A DNA stretch of 64,000 nucleotides, from positions 62,001 through 126,000 of the forward strand of contig NZ_KB905694.1 in the NCBI RefSeq assembly GCF_000380985.1, in the 5' to 3' direction. A program made the position numbers and the translations under genes. Below are positions 11,809-19,871 of this stretch, in pieces (the stretch's first letter is position 1; each line of letters opens with the position of its first letter). The stretch is from Proteiniphilum acetatigenes DSM 18083. GTDB lineage: Bacteria > Bacteroidota > Bacteroidia > Bacteroidales > Dysgonomonadaceae. Below the pieces are notes generated by a model that worked only from the letters and a program-made list of their open reading frames with translations, had not been told where the DNA came from and searched no databases.

Positions 11809-12872
11809 AGAAGTCCTCCCTTATTGGTTTCGGCAGGTAATGGAATGATATTTACTCTATCACCTTCTTCTATGACCCTCAATCCGGCTACAATAATCTC
11901 ATCCCTTTCTGAAATCCCCGATAAGATAATAATCCTGCCGCTATGATCCACTCCCCCTGTTTCTACTTCTTTTCTTCTTGCAACGTTGTTTTCAACTGTC
12001 CATACATATTCGTTATCTCCTTTTTTGAAGACCGCTTTAGCGGGAATGGTACAAGTGTTGCCGCTCCCTGTCTCTTCTTTCATCGTAATCATCACTTCCA
12101 CATTCATTCCCGGGGCAAGTCCTGAATTGGAAGACTCCGGGACAAAATTCATTTTATACAATTGCCGGCTATTCGATTTTTTATTGATCCCCGAAAGTTG
12201 CAATGGAATATTCTTACCGGGAACAAGGTTTGTCCGGCATGAATAATTGACAAAATCGTCTTGCCTGAGAAACAACGATGCGGGTAGCTCGGTTTCCACC
12301 TTTACCGATGAGACATCGATGAAGGTAACAACCGGTGTGCCTGCATTCACCATTTCCGATTTCACAAAATTCACAGATTGGATATATCCTGACACGGGGG
12401 CCCTGAGCGTTGTATACTCCAATGTGTTTTTATTCGCTTTCACCTGGACTTCTAATGCCTGAAGCCCTGCAAGCGCCTTTTCATAATCATTCCCCGATAT
12501 GTTATTCCTCTCATAGAGTTTCTCCAACCGTTCCACTTCTGTTTTCAGTTGCTCATACTGTATCCGGCTTCCTTCGAGTTGCAGCAGGTAGTCTTTTTTG
12601 TCGAGTTCCGCTATTATACTCCCTTCACGCACATAATCCCCCTCTTTCACTAAAATACGGCTGATCTGTCCGGCGCTCTTGAACCCCAGGTTGATTTCAT
12701 TCGCCACTTTTACTACACCCGGAAACGTGCGTACGTTTACATTACTGACCCCAACAGGAAAAACCGTCTTCACATTTTTGACCGTACTGGAGTTCTCCTC
12801 GTTTGTTTTATACTTACAGCCCGCCAATAAACAAAGCAGAAGCAATGACATTACAACTGGTTTACTTTTCAT
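11805..12872 (-). CDS. RND efflux periplasmic adaptor (membrane fusion protein), lipoprotein
   Basis: I chose the start at 12872 because it begins MKSKPVVMSLLLLCLLAGC, a lipoprotein signal with lipobox LLAGC; the frame stays open to 12968 but that extension has no signal character. Then come the barrel and lipoyl half-motifs (GFKSAGQISRILVKEGDYVREG and TLRAPVSGYIQSV), a coiled hairpin (about residues 75-125) between them, and the C-terminal barrel (VARRKEVETGG...RVIEEGDRV). It links the pump to TolC. First gene of the operon. An AraC gene is transcribed divergently from the other side of the promoter region. Confidence 0.93.
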   Translation of the reverse strand: MKSKPVVMSLLLLCLLAGCKYKTNEENSSTVKNVKTVFPVGVSNVNVRTFPGVVKVANEINLGFKSAGQISRILVKEGDYVREGSIIAELDKKDYLLQLEGSRIQYEQLKTEVERLEKLYERNNISGNDYEKALAGLQALEVQVKANKNTLEYTTLRAPVSGYIQSVNFVKSEMVNAGTPVVTFIDVSSVKVETELPASLFLRQDDFVNYSCRTNLVPGKNIPLQLSGINKKSNSRQLYKMNFVPESSNSGLAPGMNVEVMITMKEETGSGNTCTIPAKAVFKKGDNEYVWTVENNVARRKEVETGGVDHSGRIIILSGISERDEIIVAGLRVIEEGDRVNIIPLPAETNKGGLL

Positions 12873-13006
12873 TGATTTCTTATTTCGAAATGAATAGACA
12901 AATTTTTCGGCAAATTTCACACTTTTCATAGTTTCGGAAAAGCCATATAGGTAGAAATTATTGTTCATTTTGTCGCTTTTATGCTTTTAATATCAAAAAT
13001 ATCGTC

Positions 13007-13014
13007 TAATTTTG
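13007..13014 (+). promoter_or_regulatory. Probable -7 box of the AraC gene at 13035
   Basis: TAATTTTG matches TAnnTTTG, 21 bp before the ATG at 13035, with only T-rich sequence in the -33 region. Its position argues against the upstream in-frame ATG at 12981. Confidence 0.45.
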
Positions 13015-13034
13015 TGTTTATTAAGTCGAATTAT

Positions 13035-13931
13035 ATGAAACCCGATATTCAGATTTACGATTATTATTCACTCCATGGCTCGGTAAATTCCAAGAGCTAT
13101 ATTGAAAATTTTTTCATTTTTGATGATATAAATTCCTTCACTCAGGATTTTCATTTCAATACCATTATCAACTACCCTATACGGCTTGGTATGGTAGTAG
13201 GTATTATTTGTAGAAAAGGGTATATGAAAATACGGATAGGTTTGGAGTATTTTGTGATAGCCGAAGATATGGTCCTGATCATCCTTCCCGAACAGATCTT
13301 TCAACTGGCGGAAATAAGTCCTGATTTTCAACTCGGTTGTATCATATTGGAAAAAGATTTTTTTGATATTCAGAACGACTTTAAAATGGCTTTGGACTTG
13401 CAGAATTTTTTTTTCAGACAACCTTGTGTTGCACTACTGAAAAAAGAAATGAAAGAAGTAATGACTATTTTTAATTTGATAAAAGAAAAAATAGAGGAGA
13501 ATACAAATTTATTTCTGAAGGAAATTGTACAAACTTATATCCGCATTCTTTTTTACAATGTTTGCAGTACTCTTTTAAAATCGAAAGAGAAAGGGATAAA
13601 AACCCGAAAAGAAGAAATTTTTGAAGAGTTCGTTTCTTTACTCAGTCTTCATTTCCATAAAGAACAGAAGATCGGATGGTACGCCGACAAATTTTCCCTT
13701 ACACCTAAATATCTTTCAAAATTAATTTATGAAGTCAGCGGCAAACATGCCGGTGAATGGATCAAGGATTATGTCATTCTCGAAGCAAAAGCCTTGCTGA
13801 CATCAAGTTCTCTTACTGTTCAGCAAATAAGCGAAAAATTAGGTTTTTCGAATCAATCGCATTTCGGAAGTTATTTCAAACGTTATACCGGGGTTTCTCC
13901 GAGAAAATATAAATACACAAGAAAAGAATGA
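13035..13931 (+). CDS. AraC-family transcriptional regulator, divergent to the efflux operon
   Basis: About 298 residues from MKPDIQIYDYY; the frame is open from 12981 but the -7 box at 13007 favours this start. The N-terminal half is a sensor region without clear family motifs. The C-terminal 100 residues are the double helix-turn-helix of AraC: IGWYADKFSLTPKYLSKLI, then LTVQQISEKLGFSNQSHFGS and YFKRYTGVSPRKYK. Divergent placement next to the adaptor-pump-TolC operon makes it the likely local activator of the pump. Base composition is AT-richer than its neighbours. Confidence 0.88.
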   Translation: MKPDIQIYDYYSLHGSVNSKSYIENFFIFDDINSFTQDFHFNTIINYPIRLGMVVGIICRKGYMKIRIGLEYFVIAEDMVLIILPEQIFQLAEISPDFQLGCIILEKDFFDIQNDFKMALDLQNFFFRQPCVALLKKEMKEVMTIFNLIKEKIEENTNLFLKEIVQTYIRILFYNVCSTLLKSKEKGIKTRKEEIFEEFVSLLSLHFHKEQKIGWYADKFSLTPKYLSKLIYEVSGKHAGEWIKDYVILEAKALLTSSSLTVQQISEKLGFSNQSHFGSYFKRYTGVSPRKYKYTRKE

Positions 13932-14004
13932 ACAATTCATTGAACTATCATGAAACATTGAAAGGCAACCTGTTTGACAAATACAACTTTGTAAAGAATG
14001 TCTC

Positions 14005-14352
14005 TTACTTCCTTAAAATCTTCTCCATTACCTTTCCTTTGGCCAATTCATCGATCAGCTTGTCCAGATAACGTATCTTCTGCATCAGAGGGTCTTCTAT
14101 CTCCTCCACCCGGTAACCACAAATCACACCCGTTATTTTGGATGCATTGGGATTAATTGTTGCCTGTGCAAAGAAATTCTCAAAATCGGTTTTATTGTCA
14201 ATATGTTGTTGTAAAATTTGTTCGTCATACCCTGTCAGCCAGCAGATGATCTCATCCACTTCCGCTTTAGTATGTCCTTTCTTTTCCGCTTTTTGAATAT
14301 AGAACGGATAAACACTGGCAAACGGCATTCTGTAAACTCTTGTATTATCCAT
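14005..14352 (-). CDS. DUF2200 family protein
   Basis: 115 residues, full length for the family. It begins [36 protein letters not shown] and ends in [18 protein letters not shown], the two conserved ends of DUF2200. The function is unknown; these are small cytoplasmic proteins often carried in variable regions. A decayed second copy lies at 20942-21066. A palindromic element (14388-14436) lies just before its start. Confidence 0.9.
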   Translation of the reverse strand: MDNTRVYRMPFASVYPFYIQKAEKKGHTKAEVDEIICWLTGYDEQILQQHIDNKTDFENFFAQATINPNASKITGVICGYRVEEIEDPLMQKIRYLDKLIDELAKGKVMEKILRK

Positions 14353-14387
14353 TTTAGTTGCTATTGATTTTTTAAATTAATTGAAAG

Positions 14388-14436
14388 CGTTGCCCGTAAA
14401 TTAGCGCAGCCCTGCTTGCACTACTTACTGCCAACG
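14388..14436. repeat. attC-like imperfect palindrome
   Basis: CGTTGCCCGTAA (14388-14399) pairs with TTACTGCCAACG (14425-14436) in 10 of 12 positions around a 25-nt centre. It lies directly upstream of a cassette-sized minus-strand gene. The shape recalls an integron attC site, but the canonical GTTRRRY core is not met exactly. Confidence 0.3.
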
Positions 14437-14569
14437 GACAGAGAATTTACGAAGATACACCAAAAATGGTTACATTTTAATCGTTTTTCCGCAAATCTTT
14501 CGTCCATTTTACGATACCGTTGTCAGGATTTCAAGGTTTATGCTATGATTGTCCGTAAAGAATTGATAA

Positions 14570-14603
14570 TTTTACGGATCAATATGTCAATTGATCCGTA
14601 AAA
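14570..14603. repeat. Perfect 13-bp inverted repeat before the second AraC gene
   Basis: TTTTACGGATCAA (14570-14582) and TTGATCCGTAAAA (14591-14603) are exact inverted copies 8 bp apart. The right arm overlaps the 19-bp repeat that recurs upstream of the hydrolase at 15725. The rest of the 334-bp gap 14353-14686 holds the attC-like palindrome, a further TCCGTAAA half-site at 14551, and the promoter; I see no gene in it. Confidence 0.6.
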
Positions 14604-14660
14604 TGTTTCATTCTTACCGTTAAATGTATATGCAAGTTGTCAGACTATATGCTAATTTTG
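14594..14660 (+). promoter_or_regulatory. Operator-promoter region of the AraC gene at 14687
   Basis: ATCCGTAAAATGTTTCATT (14594-14612) is followed 59 bp from its start by a -7 box TAATTTTG (14653-14660). The same 19 bp and the same -7 box occur 60 bp apart before the hydrolase gene (15617 and 15677). Both also share a weaker tract of the form TG(T/C)CAG-CTATA just before the -7 box. This suggests one regulator binds both. Confidence 0.6.
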
Positions 14661-14686
14661 CCTATTCAATGAATATATATTTTTGA

Positions 14687-15535
14687 ATGAGCAGAATATA
14701 CGACATACCCGGTTTTCTGAAATATATCAATGTGAAAGGGACTAATAGTGATATTATACAGGTTGTCCATTATGATGAACATCCTGGTATTTTACTGAAA
14801 TCACATCCTTCTAAAATCGACTTCTATCTATTGGCCCTAAAGGATAAGATTGAAGTACAGTCGCCTATTGAGAGTATGTCCGACTCTTATCTGTATCTTG
14901 ATAAACCGGGCAATACCATTGAATGGGATATGAAAAGTCCATTTTCGGGATATGCTATTTTTATCAATGAGAAGTTGCTCAATAAAGCCGTTAAGGATGT
15001 TTCCTTTGCCAATTATGACAGGCACGAAGCGTTATTTTTGACACAGGAAGAAAAAGACACGTTATACGATCTATTTTCAAAGGCTTACATTGAATACAAA
15101 AAGGAAAACTATTCCAAGGAGGTGTTAGTATCTTATACTTCACTCATCATTTCTTATACCCAGATTTATTACGAACGTCAGTTTCAAGCCCGGAGCAAAA
15201 TATATAATAAGGTGGTAGCTGATTTTTACCAGGAGTTAGAAGCCTGTCTTAATAACCCCAATGGAATATCGGAACTGCCGTCCGTAGCCTATTTTGCAGG
15301 AAAAGCAAATCTCTCTACCAATTATTTTGGAGATCTTATAAAACATTTTACGGGTACTTCTCCTATTGACCATATTCACGAAGGGATCATACAGGTGGCA
15401 AAAAACAAGTTACGCCAGACAAAATTATCCGTAAGTGAAATTGCTTACAGTTTAGGATTTGATTACCCTACTTACTTTACAAGGTTCTTTCGCCAGAAAA
15501 CGGGTATATCGCCCAAAGTATTCCGGAACCAATGA
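14687..15535 (+). CDS. AraC-family transcriptional regulator
   Basis: 282 residues, starting MSRIYDIPGFLKYINVKG. The N-terminal cupin-like half resembles the Bacteroidota AraC type that begins with a short proline-glycine segment and a stretch such as YLYLDKPGNTIEWD. The C-terminal DNA-binding half shows SVAYFAGKANLSTNYFGDLI and then LSVSEIAYSLGFDYPTYFT, RFFRQKTGISPKVFRNQ. It lies 190 bp before the hydrolase gene, which has the same 19-bp motif at the same distance from its promoter, so it probably controls itself and the hydrolase-SDR pair. The ligand is unknown. Confidence 0.9.
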   Translation: MSRIYDIPGFLKYINVKGTNSDIIQVVHYDEHPGILLKSHPSKIDFYLLALKDKIEVQSPIESMSDSYLYLDKPGNTIEWDMKSPFSGYAIFINEKLLNKAVKDVSFANYDRHEALFLTQEEKDTLYDLFSKAYIEYKKENYSKEVLVSYTSLIISYTQIYYERQFQARSKIYNKVVADFYQELEACLNNPNGISELPSVAYFAGKANLSTNYFGDLIKHFTGTSPIDHIHEGIIQVAKNKLRQTKLSVSEIAYSLGFDYPTYFTRFFRQKTGISPKVFRNQ

Positions 15536-15616
15536 TGAAGCGTTTAAATCATATTGTCTCTTATTATATTACAACCTGATAATAAGAGATATATTTTCTG
15601 AAATTCAATCCCGGTC

Positions 15617-15684
15617 ATCCGTAAAATGTTTCATTAATCAAGTAATCTGTTTTCGTTTGCCAGCTATAGTCATAACTAATTTTG
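15617..15684 (+). promoter_or_regulatory. Operator-promoter region of the hydrolase gene at 15725
   Basis: It carries the exact 19-bp repeat ATCCGTAAAATGTTTCATT (15617-15635), TTTG at 15656-15659 and TAATTTTG at 15677-15684 (17 bp apart). The geometry copies that of the preceding AraC gene. Confidence 0.6.
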
Positions 15685-15724
15685 CATTATCGTAATCAGT
15701 AATCATTTTTTAAAAGCAAATGTT

Positions 15725-16648
15725 ATGTCACAGCAAAAAGTAAATTTCAAAAACAGCAACAACGGCCATATTACGATGGCTGCCATTATCAACTTTCCTG
15801 AAGGATTTAATGAAAATCAGAAATACCCCGCTATCGTGGTTTCCCATCCCGGCGGGGGTGTCAAGGAACAGACTGCGGGTCTGTACGCGAAGAAATTAAC
15901 GGAACATGGATTTGTATCCATCGCTTACGATGCTTCTTATCAGGGAGAAAGTACAGGTGAACCACGCCAGTTGGAAAATCCATATATCCGTACGGAAGAT
16001 GTAAGTACAGTGATCGATTATCTAACCACTTTACCCTATATAGACCAGGAAAAAATCGGGGCAATGGGTATCTGTGCAGGTGCAGGTTATACAGCCAATG
16101 CGGCCATCAACGATCATCGCATCAAAGCGGTGGGAATGGTGAGCGCCGTAAACATCGGCTCCATGTTCCGTAATGGTTGGGATAATAATGTACAAGATGC
16201 AGATGCCCTTCCTTATTTGATAGCCGGTTCCAATTCAAGAACAAATGATGCAAGCGGTGCAGCCATCGCGACAATGCCATTGGCTCCGTTGAAAGAAGAA
16301 GATGCACCCAACGAAGAGCTAAGAGAGGCCTGGGAGTATTACCACACCGACCGTTGTCAATATCCGACCGCTCCGGGATTTGCGACATCAAGAAGCCTTT
16401 CTCAAATCATTTCTTATGATGCTTACCACAAAGCGGAAGCTTTCTTTACGCAGCCATTATTAGTCGTAGTGGGAAGCAAGGCCGGAAGTGCGTGGATGAG
16501 TGACGACCTTATCAGCCGGGCTGCCTCAACAGACAAGAAAAAACATGTGGTAGAAGGAGCCAACCATATGTCTTTGTACGATAGGGAAAACTATGTAAAC
16601 GAGGCATCTGGACAATTAACAGCCTTTTTCAAGAAGAATTTAGCTTAA
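15725..16648 (+). CDS. Alpha/beta hydrolase (dienelactone-hydrolase-like)
   Basis: 307 residues, cytoplasmic, no signal peptide. The alpha/beta hydrolase fold is clear: YPAIVVSHPGGGVKEQT holds the oxyanion-hole HPGG segment and GFVSIAYDASYQGES follows. The nucleophile elbow is GAMGICAGAGYT near residue 115, with cysteine in the nucleophile position (GxCxG) as in dienelactone hydrolases rather than serine. The C-terminal EGANHMSLYD supplies the histidine. The substrate is unknown. It is followed by an SDR gene after 89 bp and preceded by an AraC gene with a shared operator motif, so the three look like a small inducible detoxification unit. Confidence 0.85.
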   Translation: MSQQKVNFKNSNNGHITMAAIINFPEGFNENQKYPAIVVSHPGGGVKEQTAGLYAKKLTEHGFVSIAYDASYQGESTGEPRQLENPYIRTEDVSTVIDYLTTLPYIDQEKIGAMGICAGAGYTANAAINDHRIKAVGMVSAVNIGSMFRNGWDNNVQDADALPYLIAGSNSRTNDASGAAIATMPLAPLKEEDAPNEELREAWEYYHTDRCQYPTAPGFATSRSLSQIISYDAYHKAEAFFTQPLLVVVGSKAGSAWMSDDLISRAASTDKKKHVVEGANHMSLYDRENYVNEASGQLTAFFKKNLA

Positions 16649-16667
16649 CAAGTTCCGTTTTTATAAA

Positions 16668-16699
16668 GGCCGGGCAGGCTGTCATCGTCTGTACCGGCC
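16668..16699 (+). terminator. Hairpin between hydrolase and SDR genes
   Basis: GGCCGG (16668) pairs with CCGGCC (16694-16699), extended by an inner CAG/CTG. No T-tract follows, so it may weaken rather than stop read-through. Confidence 0.35.
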
Positions 16700-16736
16700 A
16701 TTCTATACATAGAATCTCAAAACACTATTTATTAAA

Positions 16737-17375
16737 ATGTTAAAAACAAAAGTCTTGGTGTTGGGTGCAGGCGGAGCCATTGCACAACACGTTATAGAAT
16801 TTCTTAACAATAAGGGAAACATCGGGTTGACCTTATTTGCAAGAAATACAAAGCAACTGGAAGATTTTACGTCATCTGCCAAAATCATAAAAGGGGATGT
16901 ATTGAATAAGGAAGATTTAAACAATGCCGTCAAAGGACAAGATATAGTGTATGCCAATCTTTCCGGGCCGGTGGATAAGATGGCAAAAGAAATTGTAGCT
17001 GCAATGAATGCCAACGGAGTAAAACGTTTGATATTCGTTACTTCATTAGGGATTTATAAAGAAGTGGCAGGAAAATTCGGAGAGTGGAACGAGAGAATGA
17101 TTGGTTCCGATTTAATTCCTTACCGTAAAGCAGCCGATATTATCGAAGCATCATCGCTGGATTATACCGTAGTGCGGCCTTCGTGGCTGACCAATAATGA
17201 TGAAACGGACTACGAAACCACACAAAAAGGAACACCGTTCAAAGGCACGGAAGTAGCAAGAAAAGCCGTGGCTGCTTACATCACGGATATTATCGAGCAC
17301 TCGGGAAAAGATGTAAAAGCAAGTGTCGGTGTCAATAAGCCCGGTGTTTATGGCGACAAGCCTGCTTTTTATTAA
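16737..17375 (+). CDS. NAD(P)-binding atypical short-chain reductase (NmrA/SDR-like)
   Basis: 212 residues. A Rossmann glycine motif stands at the N-terminus (VLVLGAGGAIAQHVIEFL), followed by a Val-Tyr-Ala-Asn-Leu strand end and VKRLIFVTSLGIYKE. YRKAADIIEASSLDYTVVRPSWLTN is the usual C-terminal part of NAD(P)H-binding atypical SDRs. It lacks the classical YxxxK spacing, as members of this group often do. The reaction is unknown. It follows the hydrolase on the same strand and ends at a good terminator, which suggests a two-gene unit. Confidence 0.85.
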   Translation: MLKTKVLVLGAGGAIAQHVIEFLNNKGNIGLTLFARNTKQLEDFTSSAKIIKGDVLNKEDLNNAVKGQDIVYANLSGPVDKMAKEIVAAMNANGVKRLIFVTSLGIYKEVAGKFGEWNERMIGSDLIPYRKAADIIEASSLDYTVVRPSWLTNNDETDYETTQKGTPFKGTEVARKAVAAYITDIIEHSGKDVKASVGVNKPGVYGDKPAFY

Positions 17376-17408
17376 TCTGTAAATTGGGCTTTTAAGAAAA
17401 GTAATTTG

Positions 17409-17449
17409 AGCCTCGCAGTGGATTTCCTGTGAGGCTTAATTTTTATTTT
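17409..17449 (+). terminator. Rho-independent terminator after the SDR gene
   Basis: AGCCTCGCAG (17409-17418) pairs with CTGTGAGGCT (17427-17436) with one G-T pair. TAATTTTTATTTT follows. Confidence 0.75.
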
Positions 17450-17492
17450 GGTTAATAAATTGACCCGTTTGCTTGTAGGGCGAAATAAGTTA

Positions 17493-18035
17493 TTACTTGG
17501 TTGTTTTACCGCCCATTTGGGTTAAAACGCTGTCAACAGGCTCCCATAGCTCAATCTTGTTGCCATCTGCATCCATAATATGTACAAATTTCCCATAGTC
17601 GTAACTCACAATGCTGTCAAGTATGGTTACCCCGTTTTCTTTGAGTTTGGTTACAAGTCCTTCAATATTCTGAACCCGGTAATTAATCATAAAATCTTTT
17701 TTGGATGGGGAAAAATATTCATCTCCTTTTTTGAAAGGACTCCATTGAAGATAGTTTATCTCCTCAGGTCTGTTAGCATTTCTGGATTCAAAACTCGAAC
17801 CCCATTCATTGATTTCAAGTCCTAAATTTTTGGCATACCATTCTTTCGTTTCCTGCGGATTGTCTGAAAAAAAGAAAATGCCGCCAATTCCTGTCACCTT
17901 TGGTGTGGTATCAACAGGTGAAGCAGAGTTATCTGTTTGATTTTTTTGGTCTTCCATATTATTTGTCTTCTTAGTTGTCGAATCACAGCCTGCAAGAACT
18001 GTTACAAGCGAAATTATTGTCAATAATCTTTTCAT
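17493..18035 (-). CDS. VOC-family (glyoxalase-fold) lipoprotein
   Basis: 180 residues with a lipoprotein signal MKRLLTIISLVTVLAGC and then a charged linker. One VOC half-domain pair follows: GIGGIFFFSDNPQETKEWYAKNLGLE, WSPFKKGDEYF, and a C-terminal FVHIMDADGNKIELWEPVD with the metal-ligand glutamate position typical of the fold. The reaction is not known. VOC proteins with a lipobox are uncommon; it would act in the periplasm. Cassette-sized gene preceded by a structured palindromic element at 18068-18206. Confidence 0.85.
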   Translation of the reverse strand: MKRLLTIISLVTVLAGCDSTTKKTNNMEDQKNQTDNSASPVDTTPKVTGIGGIFFFSDNPQETKEWYAKNLGLEINEWGSSFESRNANRPEEINYLQWSPFKKGDEYFSPSKKDFMINYRVQNIEGLVTKLKENGVTILDSIVSYDYGKFVHIMDADGNKIELWEPVDSVLTQMGGKTTK

Positions 18036-18067
18036 CCTGTTTTATTTTCTGTTCGTATATGCTTTTT

Positions 18068-18206
18068 GTCAAGGTTGCCACTAACGATCGGCGATATGGA
18101 ACAGTTAGGGAGTGCGGGGTTCGTCCGTATCCGCCGTTACAAACTTTGACGTGGGCTACTACGCCTTGCAAGCCCATGAAGCCCTTATTGGCTGGCATGT
18201 TGTGTC
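18068..18206. repeat. Structured palindromic element (attC-like or cassette border)
   Basis: Three hairpins in a row: GGCGATATGG (18090-18099) pairs with CCGTATCCGCC (18125-18135) with one bulge, extended by TAAC/GTTA (18082 and 18136); TGGGCT (18152) pairs with AGCCCA (18171); CATG-AGCC (18175-18183) pairs with GGCT-CATG (18190-18199). It fills the whole gap between two minus-strand cassette-sized genes. I see no open frame in it. Confidence 0.4.
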
Positions 18207-18213
18207 CGGTTGA

Positions 18214-18711
18214 TTATTCAATAATTATTTTTTGATATGCAACCACATCAAGCAATCTATCAAATTTTCCCCCAACTTTTTTAAAGTGAGCACATTTTTC
18301 ATACCCACATTTCTCAAACAATCCAATACTCGCTCGATTTTCCCCTGTTATAACCCTCATTAAAACACTAATCCCATTGCTTTTAGCAACCGGTTCAAGT
18401 AATTTCAAAGTTTCTTTTCCAATTCCTTTACCTGAATATTCCGGTTTCAAATAAATAGTTACCTCAGCGGTTCTGTCATAAGCCTGTCTCTTTTTAAATT
18501 GGGAAATATAACAATACCCACAAGTTTCACCCTCATAATCAATGAGAAATGATCTATATTTTGGATGTGCGATCAAGATCACACTTTTAAGCTCATCAAT
18601 TGATATGAAATCGGTATGAAATGTAGCCGTCGAATTTAGAATATAGTGATCATATATCTCTTTGACAAGACCAAAATCCCTCTCCTTTAAATCTATGAGT
18701 TTTAAATTCAT
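18214..18711 (-). CDS. GNAT-family N-acetyltransferase
   Basis: 165 residues from the ATG at 18711 (MNLKLIDLKERDFGLVKEIYDHY). The acetyl-CoA binding motif is AEVTIYLKPEYSGKGIGKET near residue 90, then NRASIGLFEKCGYEKCAHF, as in the phosphinothricin/methionine-sulfone acetyltransferase group. The frame stays open upstream to 18951, but that part (18712-18899) is the tail of a different protein, so I start here. Whether translation starts at 18711 or the fused form is made is open. Confidence 0.88.
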   Translation of the reverse strand: MNLKLIDLKERDFGLVKEIYDHYILNSTATFHTDFISIDELKSVILIAHPKYRSFLIDYEGETCGYCYISQFKKRQAYDRTAEVTIYLKPEYSGKGIGKETLKLLEPVAKSNGISVLMRVITGENRASIGLFEKCGYEKCAHFKKVGGKFDRLLDVVAYQKIIIE

Positions 18712-18899
18712 TTTGTACAACTGCTCGTGAGTAAGCCCGGCGTTATCCATTTGAAAAGTAACTCTTACTATTCCTCCCAATGCGTTGCTGTGCCTTTCTA
18801 TTTTTTCAGCTACTTCCTCCGGTGTCCCGATCAGGAACGAGCCTTTAGGTCCGGCATTTGCCATAAAGCCGGCCCAGATCGTTGGAGGCCATCGATATA
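18712..18899 (-). pseudogene. C-terminal remnant of an LLM-class flavin-dependent oxidoreductase
   Basis: In frame with the GNAT gene and directly before it are about 60 codons reading RWPPTIWAGFMANAGPKGSF, then IGTPEEVAEKIERHSNALGG and IVRVTFQMDNAGLTHEQLYK. This is the conserved C-terminal end of luciferase-like monooxygenases (…GSPEEVAEKI…LGGISRVTFQMD…LPHE). The rest of that gene (about 270 residues) is absent. The join to the GNAT start looks like a recombination scar. Confidence 0.7.
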
Positions 18900-18928
18900 G
18901 GCACAAAACTATGCTTTTAGTTAGTTGG

Positions 18929-19864
18929 TCATTGACCAATAAATTCGGCAACTGTCTCTATTAAGCCTTCTTTTAGCGGTAAGTCGGGAATTGTATAAGT
19001 TTGCAGGTTCTTCTGCCTGTCAATTTCCGCCTCTTTCAGGATATGGTTCATTCCCTCAATAATATGCATCTTTGCCTGTTTATTGGCGTTTGCCAATTTT
19101 TCCGCATCTGCCACAGTTACCTGGATATCGGTTGTCCCTTGTATGATCAATACAGGTTTATTTAATTTGGCGATCTCTTTTTGCGGGTCATACTTAAACC
19201 ACGAGATGATGTAGGGTTGAACGCTTGGGCGAAAAAGAGTATAAAGCATCTGCGGCACATTTTCATCGGTCTCTCCTCTTTCCATCTTTTCGATGTAAGG
19301 TAGAGCCATCTGTAAAACCATGGGAGGTTGTGCTTTTAATTGCTCCCGTAATATTTCTCCCGCCGGACTCCCCACACCGGCAACCGAAATAAATTTTTTG
19401 ACATCTCCTTTTTGAGCGGCAATCATACCGATCAGTGACCCTTCACTATGTCCGAGAATATGAATCTCCGAAAACCGATTATCTTTTTTCATCCAATCCA
19501 CCCACTCTTCCGCATCTTCCACGTAACTTTCAAAGCGTAGATCACTCTCCTGTAAACCGGCGCCTTTACTTTCAGCGATACCCCGCTTATCGTATCTCAC
19601 GGCGGCAATACCCTTTTCAAACAGACCTTCGGCCAACATTTTCAACGAGTTATTGATCATCATCGGATTGTTACCATTCCTGTCGGTTGGCCCCGAACCT
19701 GCAATAAGTAAAACAACAGGGATCTTTTTGGATGCGGGCGGACAGAGTAACGTGCCCTCTATTTTCCCTGTTTCGGTTTCCAGAGTAATTGGTTCGCCGG
19801 TGATCTGAGCGGATAGATTTCCTGTCAGTATTAGCAGGAATAGAGTCATGATCATTGTTTTCAT
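18929..19864 (-). CDS. Exported alpha/beta hydrolase
   Basis: 311 residues from the ATG at 19864, chosen because it gives a clean signal peptide (MKTMIMTLFLLILTGNLSAQ); the frame is open to 19915. The fold is clear: VPVVLLIAGSGPTDRNGNNP near residue 45, the nucleophile elbow GHSEGS (Ser) in IHILGHSEGSLIGMIAAQKG, and GMNHILKEAE with the catalytic histidine near the C-terminus. IIQGTTDIQVTVADAEKLA supplies the acid region. The substrate is unknown and the site is the periplasm. It starts 8 bp after the DUF1801 gene that precedes it on the same strand. Confidence 0.88.
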   Translation of the reverse strand: MKTMIMTLFLLILTGNLSAQITGEPITLETETGKIEGTLLCPPASKKIPVVLLIAGSGPTDRNGNNPMMINNSLKMLAEGLFEKGIAAVRYDKRGIAESKGAGLQESDLRFESYVEDAEEWVDWMKKDNRFSEIHILGHSEGSLIGMIAAQKGDVKKFISVAGVGSPAGEILREQLKAQPPMVLQMALPYIEKMERGETDENVPQMLYTLFRPSVQPYIISWFKYDPQKEIAKLNKPVLIIQGTTDIQVTVADAEKLANANKQAKMHIIEGMNHILKEAEIDRQKNLQTYTIPDLPLKEGLIETVAEFIGQ

Positions 19865-19871
19865 AGTTTTT

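Noticed and set aside
12873-12968. Upstream extension of the efflux adaptor to 12968
   Set aside because: The extra 32 residues would bury the lipoprotein signal that begins at 12872.
18214-18951. A genuine 245-residue two-domain protein
   Set aside because: The front is only the last part of an LLM oxidoreductase and its first codons overlap the end of the neighbouring hydrolase gene, so a recombination scar is more likely.
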